Part shown: in pieces, positions 17,368-25,739 of the stretch | Numbering within the stretch: the first letter of the stretch is position 1 | Layout of the letters: the number at the start of each line of letters is the position of its first letter | NCBI GenBank assembly: GCA_947461225.1 | Contig: CANHJV010000007.1 | Span: 1 to 49,474 of the forward strand | Length of the DNA: 49,474 nt | Reading direction: 5' to 3' | DNA from: Gemmatimonadota bacterium | GTDB lineage: Bacteria > Gemmatimonadota > Gemmatimonadetes > Gemmatimonadales > Gemmatimonadaceae | Notes under the pieces: model-generated | The model's input: only the letters and a program-made list of their open reading frames with translations | Told to the model about the DNA's origin: nothing | Database searches by the model: none | Made by a program: the position numbers and the translations under genes

Positions 17368-17622
17368 TCAGTTGAGCAAGCGCTTCGGTTCGGGGCGCTC
17401 TTCTTCGGCCGTCGTCTGCTCTGCCGTTCCAGCACCAACGCGATCGTTCCGCGGGGCCGGCTCGGTGATTTGACGCTGCGCGTCACTCAGATTGCGCTTG
17501 AACTCGTTGATACCCTTACCGAACGACCCTGCGATCTCCGGAATGCGCTTCGCTCCGAACAGGAGTAGCACAATCACAAGGATGATCATGATCTCCATGA
17601 AACCGAAATTCTGTAACCCCAT
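17368..17622 (-). CDS. tatA: Sec-independent translocase protein TatA
   Basis: TatA oligomers form the pore by which folded proteins cross the inner membrane. The 84-residue protein has the usual form: a short N-terminal membrane helix (MEIMIILVIVLLLFG, about 9-23), the conserved FG hinge and the amphipathic helix AKRIPEIAGSFGKGINEFKR. An acidic, unstructured tail follows. AGGAG stands 7 bases before the ATG at 17622. It lies 9 bases after the small membrane-protein gene. TatC is 13 kb away in the window, and no separate tatB is seen, so this protein may serve both TatA and TatB roles as in minimal TatAC systems. Confidence 0.95.
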   Translation of the reverse strand: MGLQNFGFMEIMIILVIVLLLFGAKRIPEIAGSFGKGINEFKRNLSDAQRQITEPAPRNDRVGAGTAEQTTAEEERPEPKRLLN

Positions 17623-17631
17623 AAGGAACTC

Positions 17632-17910
17632 CTAGAAGAGGGACCGCGCGATCAGGTAGGCGATCAAAACTCCCAGGAGGCTCAAAAGTGAGACATCCAG
17701 GGCGACAGGTCCAACAGCGAACTTCAATATAATCAGGTCGATCGGCAACGGCCCGATTGCCGGCGTCACACCGGTCGTCAAGAACTCCTTGACAGCGCCG
17801 GCCGGCAAAAACCGACGCGCGACCTGCGTGAGCAGCCCGCCGGACACGAATCCGGAGGCGAGCACCAACACATGGAACACTGGACGGTGCTTGGATGGTC
17901 CACGGGCCAT
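17632..17910 (-). CDS. Small two-helix membrane protein, DUF4321-like
   Basis: A 92-residue protein with two hydrophobic segments: VFHVLVLASGFVSGGLLTQV (about 11-30) and VALDVSLLSLLGVLIAYLIA near the C-terminus, separated by a Gly/Pro-rich loop (PAGAVKEFLTTGVTPAIGPL). Layout and C-terminal LDVSLLSLLGVLIAYLI resemble the uncharacterised DUF4321 family, but this is from memory. The start is ATG at 17910 in a TGATG overlap with the polyprenyl synthase stop; a GTG one codon earlier (17913) would give a GTGA overlap. tatA follows after 9 bases. Function unknown; context suggests something at the inner membrane. Confidence 0.65.
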   Translation of the reverse strand: MARGPSKHRPVFHVLVLASGFVSGGLLTQVARRFLPAGAVKEFLTTGVTPAIGPLPIDLIILKFAVGPVALDVSLLSLLGVLIAYLIARSLF

Positions 17911-18914
17911 CACCAGCGCCTCTCGACGACGTACGCGATAGAGTCCGTCAACGCTGTACGTGCCGCGCAGTCTGGCAGATCGGCCAGCGCATCCTCGGCT
18001 TCCCGGGAGAACTGATCGGCTCGCCGACGGGCATAGTCCAATCCGCCGTGGTCGCGAACGATCTCAACGACCTCGGTGATCGCCTCGTCTTCCGGCTCGG
18101 CGGTCGCGAACAGGGCTTCAACACGAGTGCGAGCCGATGCCGGCATCTCCCGCAACGCGGCAATCAGCGGGAGGGTGACCTTGTGCTCCTTCAGGTCCAG
18201 TCCGCTCGGCTTACCGGTCATCTCCTGGCCTTCCGTGTAGTCCAGCAGATCGTCGGCGACCTGAAAGGCCATGCCGAGCCGCTCGCCGAAGCGCGCGAGG
18301 GATTCGCGATGCTTCGGCGCGCCACAGAGGGCGCCCACTTCGCAGGAGGCCATGAACAGCGAGCCCGTTTTCGCGCGAATCAGCGTTTCGTAATCGCGTT
18401 CGGTGAAGGCCAGCGCGTCGTACGCCGCGAGCTGGCGAATTTCGCCGAGGGTCATCTCGTTCGAGGCATGCGTGACCGCCTTCATCGCCTCGAGGTCGCC
18501 CATCGTCACGAGTTCGCGCAGCGCGCGCAGATAGAGATAGTCGCCCATGATCACCGAAACCTGGTGACTGAACAACGCATTGACCGTCGGCATGCCGCGA
18601 CGTAGCACCGAATGATCCACCGCATCGTCGTGGACCAGCGTGGCGAGATGGATCAGCTCGATGATCGCAGCGAACGTCACCGCGCGAGCGGGCGGTTCGT
18701 GTTCGACGCTGCTGGCCAGAAGCAACAAAGTGGGCCGGAAGAGTTTCCCCTTCATCCCCATTAGATGCCCCTGCACGTCGTTCACCAGCGGCACATCCGC
18801 GGAAACGATGCGCCACAACTCCTGCGACACCTTGGATAAGTCGTCCTGCACGGGCGCCTGTATGTCGCGCAGGGCCGCCGCCAACGCCGTCGGCGTCCGC
18901 GTGGAAAGCATCAT
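17910..18914 (-). CDS. Trans-polyprenyl diphosphate synthase (IspB/HepT type)
   Basis: Adds isopentenyl diphosphate units to an allylic primer to make the long side chain of the respiratory quinone. The 334-residue protein has the first aspartate-rich motif LVHDDAVDHSVLRRG (about residues 92-106) and the second motif FQVADDLLDY (about 215-224), both with intact DDxxD. It also has the basic residues KLFRP and LRRG that bind diphosphate, and the GKPSGLDLKEHKVTLPLI block. Length matches E. coli IspB (323). The residues before the first motif are not bulky in an obvious way, so product length cannot be read off. It starts at an ATGA overlap with TPR protein 2 and overlaps the small membrane protein. 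Confidence 0.92.
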   Translation of the reverse strand: MMLSTRTPTALAAALRDIQAPVQDDLSKVSQELWRIVSADVPLVNDVQGHLMGMKGKLFRPTLLLLASSVEHEPPARAVTFAAIIELIHLATLVHDDAVDHSVLRRGMPTVNALFSHQVSVIMGDYLYLRALRELVTMGDLEAMKAVTHASNEMTLGEIRQLAAYDALAFTERDYETLIRAKTGSLFMASCEVGALCGAPKHRESLARFGERLGMAFQVADDLLDYTEGQEMTGKPSGLDLKEHKVTLPLIAALREMPASARTRVEALFATAEPEDEAITEVVEIVRDHGGLDYARRRADQFSREAEDALADLPDCAARTALTDSIAYVVERRW

Positions 18915-21676
18915 CGCGCTACCTGGTCGAGCGCCGCCAGTCTGGCGGCAGCGTCACGGAAATGGATGTCAGTGGCATACACGCGCTGAAAATAGCTACG
19001 AGCCTCGTCCCAGCGCTGCAGGGCCTCGCATGAATATGCGAGAAGGTAGAGGACCCCCACACGTTGCTCGTCATCTAACCCCGGTTCGTGGAGCGCCCGG
19101 GACAGTACCGTCGCCGCGACCTGGTACCGTCCCTGCTCCACGAAACATTGCCCCAAGGCTTCGTAGGCGGGGAGTCGGTGGGACCGACTCCTGAGCGCCC
19201 TCTGGAACTCTTCGACCGCATCGTCGAGCAGCCCCATTTCCTTGTAGGCGACGCCGAGGTCGTAATGGCTCTCGTGGTCATCCTCTCCAAGAGAACGCGC
19301 GACCCCCTCCTTAAAGTGCCTGAGCAGGGCATTGAAATCAGCCTGTTCGTCGCCGCTGATCGCCGGCTCCCGCATCCGCATCCGCGTCGACACAGGCGCG
19401 TTGTCGTCCCGGAGCCAGTCAGCGAGATCCACGAAATTCGCATCGCTCCCTGGCTTGGGGGGCGGTGGCGGCGCCGCGCTGCCAAGTGCCGCCCGGGCCC
19501 GATCGTCATAGGGGTCGATTTCGAGGACGCGCGTATACACGGCCCATGCACGGTTCTCCTCACCAATCCGCACGAGCGCGTCGGCCAAATCGAGGTACGC
19601 CACCCGGAGGCGTCCCTGATCCTGAATGCGCACCGACAATTCAACGCGCTTCTGATGGAACGCGACGCGTTCCGGGGCGACCTGGACGAGTGTATCGGCG
19701 ATGTCGGCCCCCGCCGGCAGATCGCCCTGCCCGACTAGGCCCTGTAGCGCCGCCTCGAGCTCCGCGAGCCCAGCATCGCGTTCTCCGGCCTCGAACAACG
19801 CCTCGGCGAGACGTCGGCGCAGCAGCCAGTCGTGCGGGAGCTTGGCCACGGCGGCCCGTAGCGCATTGCGGCGTGAGGTCGCCACCAGCGTCGCCTCGGC
19901 CGCCACCGCGGCAATCGGGAGCGACGGCGTGACCATGACCGGTCGCCCCTCGTCGACGGGCGCATACGCCAGCCGTGCCGGCGCGTGTACCGTCACCAGG
20001 TCTTTGTTGGGCGCCTCCTCCTCCCTCGGCGGTTCGCCGACGGCGCCGTCTACGGCAGCGTCCACCGTCGCGACACGGTCCTCGTTCGTGGCCGCAGGCT
20101 CGGCATCTGCCGCCGCAGGGGCCCCGGACACGCCGACTACGCCGAGGGCGGCAATGCCGTCCGCGACGAGAGCATCGTCGAGCATCAGCGGGGGCAGTTC
20201 ACCCGGCAGAATGAAATCGTGCGGATCGATTCGAAACGGCACACGAAGCGCCGCGACCGGCTCCGCCGCGACCAGCTCCGCCGCGACCGGCTCGGCGGCT
20301 TGCAGAGGGTCCGCGCCGACCATCTCGACCTCGTCGTCCGCCACATCGAGGATGAGATCTCCCACGTCCTCCGTCACGATCCAGTCGAGCGCGGGCGACT
20401 GGAGCGGCGTCTCGGTATGAATCACATTCGCGACGCCGGGATCGTCGGCGCCGAAGGTGAAATCCTCCGCGAGGACATCGTCGAGAGACTGGTGCGGTTT
20501 GGAAATCGCGGACCGATCTCCGGTGGGTTGAAAGCCACGCTCCTCGTGCACGTCGACGCGCCCGTCCGGGTCGCGCAGGCCAGTGACGTCACCCGCGTGC
20601 CCAGATGGGTCGACCACGGCTTCGGCCACCCCCGTCTCATAGACCTTGAGCCCCTTGAGCGGGGGCGCCCCAACATCGGAGAAATCACCAGACGCCTCCA
20701 GACCGTCGAGACGCTCGACCATTGGCGCATCGGCCGATTCGACGTCGGTCGCCGGCATCACGCCCGCGGCGTCGTCGGTCGCGACGGCAGGGTCAGCGAG
20801 CACATAGGCGTCGAGCACTGGCGCGGGCACTGGCGCGGGCACTGGCGCGGGCACTGGCGCGGGCACTGGCGTCGGCTCCGTCTCTGCCAACGGCGCGGTC
20901 ACCGGAGGGAACAATGGCGCGGCGGCCCCCCTCGGCGCGACCGGCAGGCTCACCGGAACCACCGTAGGCGGCCTCTCAACGGTAAACGCCGGCACGATGG
21001 CGAGGGGCGGCGGCGTCAGCATCCGCGTGGCGCGCATCGGTGTGCGGCGGGACACCGGTGCCCCGTAGTCCACCTCGAGGAAGATCAGGTCCTGCGACTT
21101 ATCCCGATAGGTGGGCGGGGGGCTCTCCTCGCTCACGGCCATGGAAGCACTCGACGGCGTACGACGGCGCGGCAGCACGATTCCCGCGCGCTCCGCGTGC
21201 TCGTCGACCAGGCGGCGCACCTCCGTAAGCTCCGGCATGAGGTCTGCCACCTCGGCGAGCGCGCGCATGCCCTCGTCGACCCGCTCTTCCTGCTGCATAC
21301 GCGTCGCGTACTCCAGGAAATTACGCGTGGCGTCGCCGCGGAGCCCCTTTCGGGCGCAAATCCGCCCCAACGTGAAGTACACGTTGGCGCGCCCGGGCGC
21401 ATTGCGCAAAATCTTGTTGCAGAGCGCGATCGCGTTGTTGAACAGACCGGAGTTCGCGTAATGCTCGACGGCACGCTCGTAATACGTGATCGCGTCGGGA
21501 ACGCGCCCCTGACGCAGGGCGAGGTCACCCACCTTGTTCAGCAGCGCGACGTCGACGTCCTCACCGGCCAACTCGCTCTCCTCAATCGCCCGGACGTACG
21601 AGGCGATCGCGCGATCGATCTGTCTCAGCTGCTCGAACTCAGCCGCCTTCTTCCGGTGCTTCGCGGCGTTAGACAT
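18911..21676 (-). CDS. Large TPR protein with Ala/Pro/Asp-rich linker (TPR protein 2)
   Basis: A 921-residue protein of unknown function, built like TPR protein 1. It has an N-terminal TPR block (about 1-150: IDRAIASYVRAIEESE, AITYYERAVEHYANSGLFNN, AIALCNKILRNAPGRANVYF). A long acidic, low-complexity middle (about 190-590) includes PVPA repeats and AAEPVAAELVAAE repeats. A large C-terminal TPR block (about 595-921) includes GVAYKEMGLLDDAVEEFQRA, ALGQCFVEQGRYQVAATVLS and LAYSCEALQRWDEARSYF. There is no signal peptide or membrane helix, so it is probably cytoplasmic. Its TGA overlaps the polyprenyl synthase ATG. It is 99 bases from hutI upstream. A scaffold or adaptor role is the natural guess. 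Confidence 0.8.
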   Translation of the reverse strand: MSNAAKHRKKAAEFEQLRQIDRAIASYVRAIEESELAGEDVDVALLNKVGDLALRQGRVPDAITYYERAVEHYANSGLFNNAIALCNKILRNAPGRANVYFTLGRICARKGLRGDATRNFLEYATRMQQEERVDEGMRALAEVADLMPELTEVRRLVDEHAERAGIVLPRRRTPSSASMAVSEESPPPTYRDKSQDLIFLEVDYGAPVSRRTPMRATRMLTPPPLAIVPAFTVERPPTVVPVSLPVAPRGAAAPLFPPVTAPLAETEPTPVPAPVPAPVPAPVPAPVLDAYVLADPAVATDDAAGVMPATDVESADAPMVERLDGLEASGDFSDVGAPPLKGLKVYETGVAEAVVDPSGHAGDVTGLRDPDGRVDVHEERGFQPTGDRSAISKPHQSLDDVLAEDFTFGADDPGVANVIHTETPLQSPALDWIVTEDVGDLILDVADDEVEMVGADPLQAAEPVAAELVAAEPVAALRVPFRIDPHDFILPGELPPLMLDDALVADGIAALGVVGVSGAPAAADAEPAATNEDRVATVDAAVDGAVGEPPREEEAPNKDLVTVHAPARLAYAPVDEGRPVMVTPSLPIAAVAAEATLVATSRRNALRAAVAKLPHDWLLRRRLAEALFEAGERDAGLAELEAALQGLVGQGDLPAGADIADTLVQVAPERVAFHQKRVELSVRIQDQGRLRVAYLDLADALVRIGEENRAWAVYTRVLEIDPYDDRARAALGSAAPPPPPKPGSDANFVDLADWLRDDNAPVSTRMRMREPAISGDEQADFNALLRHFKEGVARSLGEDDHESHYDLGVAYKEMGLLDDAVEEFQRALRSRSHRLPAYEALGQCFVEQGRYQVAATVLSRALHEPGLDDEQRVGVLYLLAYSCEALQRWDEARSYFQRVYATDIHFRDAAARLAALDQVAR
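20253..20297. repeat. Three tandem 15-bp units inside TPR protein 2
   Basis: The unit GCGACCGGCTCCGCC is repeated at 20253-20267, 20268-20282 and 20283-20297 with a few substitutions. It encodes AAEPV/AAELV repeats in the acidic linker. Being in frame, it can vary without breaking the gene. Confidence 0.8.
20815..20871. repeat. Four and three-quarter tandem 12-bp units inside TPR protein 2
   Basis: The unit GCACTGGCGCGG is repeated exactly four times from 20815 to 20862, with a partial fifth copy to 20871. It encodes the Pro-Val-Pro-Ala run of the linker. Unit length equals that of the repeats in TPR protein 1, although the sequence differs. Confidence 0.9.
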
Positions 21677-21775
21677 GAGGTCGAGAATGACTCCGAATTG
21701 CTGGACGACCGGTCTGTCGGCGGGCTCGCGTGAAAGGCATGAGCACGTCAGGACGTAAGCGGCGAAAGCTACGGT

Positions 21776-23062
21776 TCACAGGGACGGGTGACAAGCACGC
21801 CCACTCGCCCACGCCACCCGACAAAGACGCTCGCCAAACCAGTAAGGCAACGCACGGAAATCATCGACCGCATGCACGGCGATGTCCGCGCGGAATCCCT
21901 CGCGCAATTGACCAGTGGATCCGGCCAGCCCGAGTGCGGCCGCGCCGTTCACGGTAGCCGCAATCCAGGCCTCCGACGCGGATAGCCGGAGCTGGCTGAC
22001 CGCCAGCGTGAGCACCAGCGGGAACGACTGCAGCGGGGACGTACCCGGGTTCAAATCGGTGGCAACCGCGATCGCGACCCCTGCCTCGATCATCGCGCGG
22101 GCTGGAGCCTGTCGACCGGTTCCCAAAAAGAGCATCGTGGCTGGCAATAACGTGGCCACCGTCGACGACGCGGCCAGCGCCGCGATCCCGTCGAGCGAGA
22201 TCGCGGCCAGATGGTCGGCGCTGGTGGCCCCCATCTCAGCGGCCAGCACTGCCGCGCTGCCATCATGCAACTCGTCCGCGTGGAGCTTGAGCGCCATGCC
22301 GTGATGCCGGGCCGCCGCCAGCAACCGTCGCGTCTCGGGCACGGTAAACACCCCGGGCTCGCAAAACACGTCAGCGAAGCGCGCCAACCGTTCGGCGGCC
22401 ACCGCCGGATAGAGCTCGTTCGTGAGACAGTCGATCCACGCCGCCCGGCCGTCCGGCCGTTCCCGATACTCGAGTGGCACTTCATGCGCCCCAAGGCAGG
22501 TCGGCACGATGTTGAGGGGACCGGTGGCGGCAAGGCGCCCAATCACGCGCAAGGTCCGCAACTCGTCGTGCACCGTAAGTCCGTACCCGGACTTGATCTC
22601 CACCGTGGTGACGCCGCCTGCGGCAAGCGCCTGCAACCGCGGCACCGCGCGAGCAAAGAGGTCATCGTCGCTGCGGGTACGCAGGTCCCGCACCGAGGCG
22701 TGAATCCCGCCGCCACGACGCGCAATCTCTAGATACGGCACACCTGTCGCGCGCAGTTCATGCTCTTCGTATCGCGCGCGTCCGAACACGGTATGTGTGT
22801 GCGAATCGACGAATCCGGGCGCGAGCACACCACCGTCGCAGTCAATCTCCGCGGCGTCCGGAAATCGGCGACGCAACGCGGCATCATCAGCGACCTCGAC
22901 GATGCGATCGCCCTGCACCGCCACCCCAACGCCCGACTGCACGCCTGCGTCCTGCATCTCGGCGCCGCGACGCGCGCGGGCGGGCCCCGCACACGTCACG
23001 GTCTGCGCGGCGTTCACGAACAGCGTTACACCGGCGTTGGCCGTGGATTTCGGCCTCGTCAT
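21776..23062 (-). CDS. hutI: Imidazolonepropionase
   Basis: The third step of histidine breakdown: hydrolyses 4-imidazolone-5-propanoate to N-formimino-L-glutamate in the cytoplasm. The 428-residue protein is a metal-dependent amidohydrolase with the HxH metal site in PGFVDSHTHTVFG, the RGGGIHASV block, the IKSGYGLT motif and the later ligand in LHADELHDGS. The start ATG at 23062 overlaps the radical SAM TGA (ATGA); the frame stays open upstream, but that part reads as the radical SAM C-terminus in another frame. Length fits the family (about 400-420). It is the last gene of the hut run; 99 bases follow to the next gene with no clear terminator. Confidence 0.95.
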   Translation of the reverse strand: MTRPKSTANAGVTLFVNAAQTVTCAGPARARRGAEMQDAGVQSGVGVAVQGDRIVEVADDAALRRRFPDAAEIDCDGGVLAPGFVDSHTHTVFGRARYEEHELRATGVPYLEIARRGGGIHASVRDLRTRSDDDLFARAVPRLQALAAGGVTTVEIKSGYGLTVHDELRTLRVIGRLAATGPLNIVPTCLGAHEVPLEYRERPDGRAAWIDCLTNELYPAVAAERLARFADVFCEPGVFTVPETRRLLAAARHHGMALKLHADELHDGSAAVLAAEMGATSADHLAAISLDGIAALAASSTVATLLPATMLFLGTGRQAPARAMIEAGVAIAVATDLNPGTSPLQSFPLVLTLAVSQLRLSASEAWIAATVNGAAALGLAGSTGQLREGFRADIAVHAVDDFRALPYWFGERLCRVAWASGRACHPSL

Positions 23063-24033
23063 GCCATCACATCCCTCACGCGCGACATCAGTCGCAACGG
23101 AGCCTGCGCCTCTCCTCGGCAGGCGTAGAAACAGGCATTGCAGTTGATCGGCGCGTATCCCTTGTAGTCCTGCCAGGGTCCATCCGGCTTGAAGTCCGGA
23201 CAGCGGCGCACCAGCCCCTGCGGATCGATGTGAATGGTCGTGGATCCGCTGCGGCATGGCTCCGTCATCTCACCACGCACGTAGCGCGGAATCTGCTCGA
23301 GATAGTAGTCGGAGTTCGTGATCACCCCACGCTTGCGCTGCTTGTAGGCGAGGAGTTGCTGCACGACTTTCTCGAGGTCACGCTGCTGCGCATCGCCGAG
23401 CAGATAGTTGCCATTGCCGTTCTTGAAGTCGGTATACAGCGAGAAATTCACGCCACCACCGAGGGCGGCCGCGCGCTCCACGATCGGCATGATCTGATCG
23501 AGATTGTCGTTCTTGATGACCGTATTGAACCGTACACTCCCGATCCCCGCCGCCTTCATTTGCGGGACTAAATCAAGGATCTTGGCCGACAGTCCGGGGA
23601 TGCCACGCGCCGCGTCGTGCCGCTCGTCGAGGTAGTCCAGAGAAATATTGAACTGATCGACGCCCGCATCCCACAGCGACGTCGCGCGGTCGAGCGAGAG
23701 CATCGCGCCATGCGTAATCATCTGTACGTACGTGTAACGCACCGCGCTCCGCACCGAGGCCACGATCTGTTCGAGGTCTTTGCGCAGCGTCGGCTCGCCG
23801 CCGGTGAAGGTGACGAGCATCGGCGAGAAGCGACGCGCAATCTCGGCGAAGTCGCGCATCTCGCTATGCTTTGCCTCGGCGGGCGTTTTCCAGTAGTCAC
23901 AGAAGCCGCACTTGGCGTTGCAGCGCATCGTGACTTCGAAGTTCAGCAGCACCGGTCGATTCCGCGCACGCAGCCATGCGTACTTCCCGAGGAAGATCGG
24001 CACGTGCCACGGACGATATCGACTCGACAGCAT
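23059..24033 (-). CDS. Radical SAM protein with SPASM-like C-terminus, inside the hut genes
   Basis: A 324-residue radical SAM enzyme of unknown substrate. The SAM-cluster motif is CNAKCGFC (Cys 38, 42, 45) and the SAM-binding GGEP lies at 78-81. The C-terminus has five more cysteines laid out as C260-x12-G-x4-C278 and C298-x2-C301-x3-C305. This is the start of a SPASM pattern but shorter, so it probably holds one auxiliary iron-sulfur cluster (twitch-like). No B12-binding domain or signal peptide is seen. The start overlaps the hutU stop (TGATG) and its stop overlaps the hutI start (ATGA), so it is coupled at both ends. It is not part of known histidine catabolism. It could modify a peptide or cofactor, or simply have been captured by the operon. 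Confidence 0.88.
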   Translation of the reverse strand: MLSSRYRPWHVPIFLGKYAWLRARNRPVLLNFEVTMRCNAKCGFCDYWKTPAEAKHSEMRDFAEIARRFSPMLVTFTGGEPTLRKDLEQIVASVRSAVRYTYVQMITHGAMLSLDRATSLWDAGVDQFNISLDYLDERHDAARGIPGLSAKILDLVPQMKAAGIGSVRFNTVIKNDNLDQIMPIVERAAALGGGVNFSLYTDFKNGNGNYLLGDAQQRDLEKVVQQLLAYKQRKRGVITNSDYYLEQIPRYVRGEMTEPCRSGSTTIHIDPQGLVRRCPDFKPDGPWQDYKGYAPINCNACFYACRGEAQAPLRLMSRVRDVMA

Positions 24034-25739
24034 CAGCGTTCCTGCATCGGGAGGCGAATACCTTCGCGAGCCGCGGTGGCAATCGCAATATCGTAGCCCG
24101 CATCCGCATGCCGGGCGACACCGATGCCCGGGTCGTTGGTGAGGACGCGTTCGAGCCGGCGACGCATGCGCTCACTGCCGTCCGCCACAATCACCTGACC
24201 GGCGTGCAACGAATTACCGATCCCGACGCCGCCACCGTGGTGAAACGAGACCCATGACGCGCCACTGGCCACATTGAGCAGCGCGTTGAGGATGGCCCAG
24301 TCCGCGATCGCGTCACTCCCGTCGCGCATCGCTTCCGTTTCGCGAAACGGTGAGGCTACACTGCCGGTGTCCAGATGATCGCGGCCAATCACGATCGGCG
24401 CCGACACTTCCCCTCGCGCCACGAGATCATTCAAGGCGAGCGCGAATCGGGCACGCTCACCCTGCCCGAGCCAGCAGATACGCGCCGGAAGACCCTGAAA
24501 GGCGATACGCTCGCGGGCAAGTTCGATCCAGCGACGCAGCTGTGTATCATGCGGAAAGAGTTCGAGCACTAACTCGTCCGTGCGCGCGATATCGGCAGGG
24601 TCGCCGGATAACGCCACCCAGCGAAACGGGCCCTTCCCTTCGCAAAAGAGCGGCCGCACGTACTCGGGCACAAAGCCGGGAATCCGGAACGCATCGTCGA
24701 TCCCGGCATCGAACGCCACGGTGCGAATATTGTTGCCGTAGTCGAAGGCGATCGCACCACGGTCCTGCAGCGTACGCATGGCCCGCACGTGCGCGACGAC
24801 CGACGCCGTGGACCGCGCGACATACTCGGTTGGATCGGCAGCGCGCAGCACGGCCGCGTCGCCCAGCGACAGTCCAGCCGGGACATATCCGACGAGCATA
24901 TCGTGCGCGCTCGTCTGATCGGTCACGACGTCAGGAACCACACCGCGTGTGACCAGTTCAGGCAACACGTCGGCGGCATTGCCGACCAGGCCGACGGAGA
25001 GCCCACGTCGTTGCGCCTGTGCCTCGGCAAGCCACGCGAGCGCCTCATCGAGCGAGTACGTCATGCGATCGCAGTAGCGCGTCTCGATCCGCTTGGCGAT
25101 GCGCGACGCATCGACATCGATGCCGAGCACCGCCGCGCCGTGCATCGCGGCGGCGAGCGGCTGCGCTCCGCCCATCCCGCCCAAGCCCGCCGTGACCACC
25201 AGACGGCCCTCGAGCGTACCACCGAAGTGGCGCGTGGCCACCGCGCCGAATGTCTCGTAGGTGCCCTGCACGATGCCTTGGGAACCGATGTAGATCCACG
25301 AGCCGGCCGTCATCTGCCCGTACATCGTAAGACCAGCCCGCTCGAGCCGACGGAACTCATCCCAGTTCGCCCAGCGGCCCACCAGATTGCCGTTCGCGAT
25401 CAAGACGCGCGGCGCCTCTTCATGGGTGCGGAACACCGCCACCGGCTTGCCGCTCTGCACCAGCAACGTCTCGTCGTTGGCCAGCGTCTTGAGCGTGCGA
25501 ACGATCGCGTCGAAGGCCTCCCACGAACGCGCCGCGCGACCCGTGCCACCATACACCACCAGCTCGTCGGGCCGCTCCGCGACGTCAGGATCAAGATTGT
25601 TCATCAGCATCCGGAGCGCGGCCTCCTGCTCCCATCCGACGCACTGCATTGCACTGCCACGAGAGGCGCGGACCTCCCGCGGTCCGCGCGGGCTCTCGGC
25701 GGGCACGGGTGCCGGTACGTCGATCACGGCGTCGGTCAT
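24033..25739 (-). CDS. hutU: Urocanate hydratase
   Basis: The second step of histidine breakdown: adds water to urocanate to give imidazolonepropionate, using a tightly bound NAD+ as electrophile. The 568-residue protein shows the N-terminal block [30 protein letters not shown] and the NAD-binding [12 protein letters not shown]. It has the active-site cysteine in [15 protein letters not shown] and the strongly conserved [17 protein letters not shown]. Length agrees with the family (about 555-560). Its ATG overlaps the hutH stop (ATGA) and its TGA overlaps the radical SAM ATG (TGATG). Confidence 0.97.
   Translation of the reverse strand: MTDAVIDVPAPVPAESPRGPREVRASRGSAMQCVGWEQEAALRMLMNNLDPDVAERPDELVVYGGTGRAARSWEAFDAIVRTLKTLANDETLLVQSGKPVAVFRTHEEAPRVLIANGNLVGRWANWDEFRRLERAGLTMYGQMTAGSWIYIGSQGIVQGTYETFGAVATRHFGGTLEGRLVVTAGLGGMGGAQPLAAAMHGAAVLGIDVDASRIAKRIETRYCDRMTYSLDEALAWLAEAQAQRRGLSVGLVGNAADVLPELVTRGVVPDVVTDQTSAHDMLVGYVPAGLSLGDAAVLRAADPTEYVARSTASVVAHVRAMRTLQDRGAIAFDYGNNIRTVAFDAGIDDAFRIPGFVPEYVRPLFCEGKGPFRWVALSGDPADIARTDELVLELFPHDTQLRRWIELARERIAFQGLPARICWLGQGERARFALALNDLVARGEVSAPIVIGRDHLDTGSVASPFRETEAMRDGSDAIADWAILNALLNVASGASWVSFHHGGGVGIGNSLHAGQVIVADGSERMRRRLERVLTNDPGIGVARHADAGYDIAIATAAREGIRLPMQER

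Noticed and set aside
19985-21733. Plus-strand open frame opposite TPR protein 2
   Set aside because: Composition is Arg/His/Gly-rich without motifs, while the minus strand has clear TPRs and overlaps its neighbours properly.
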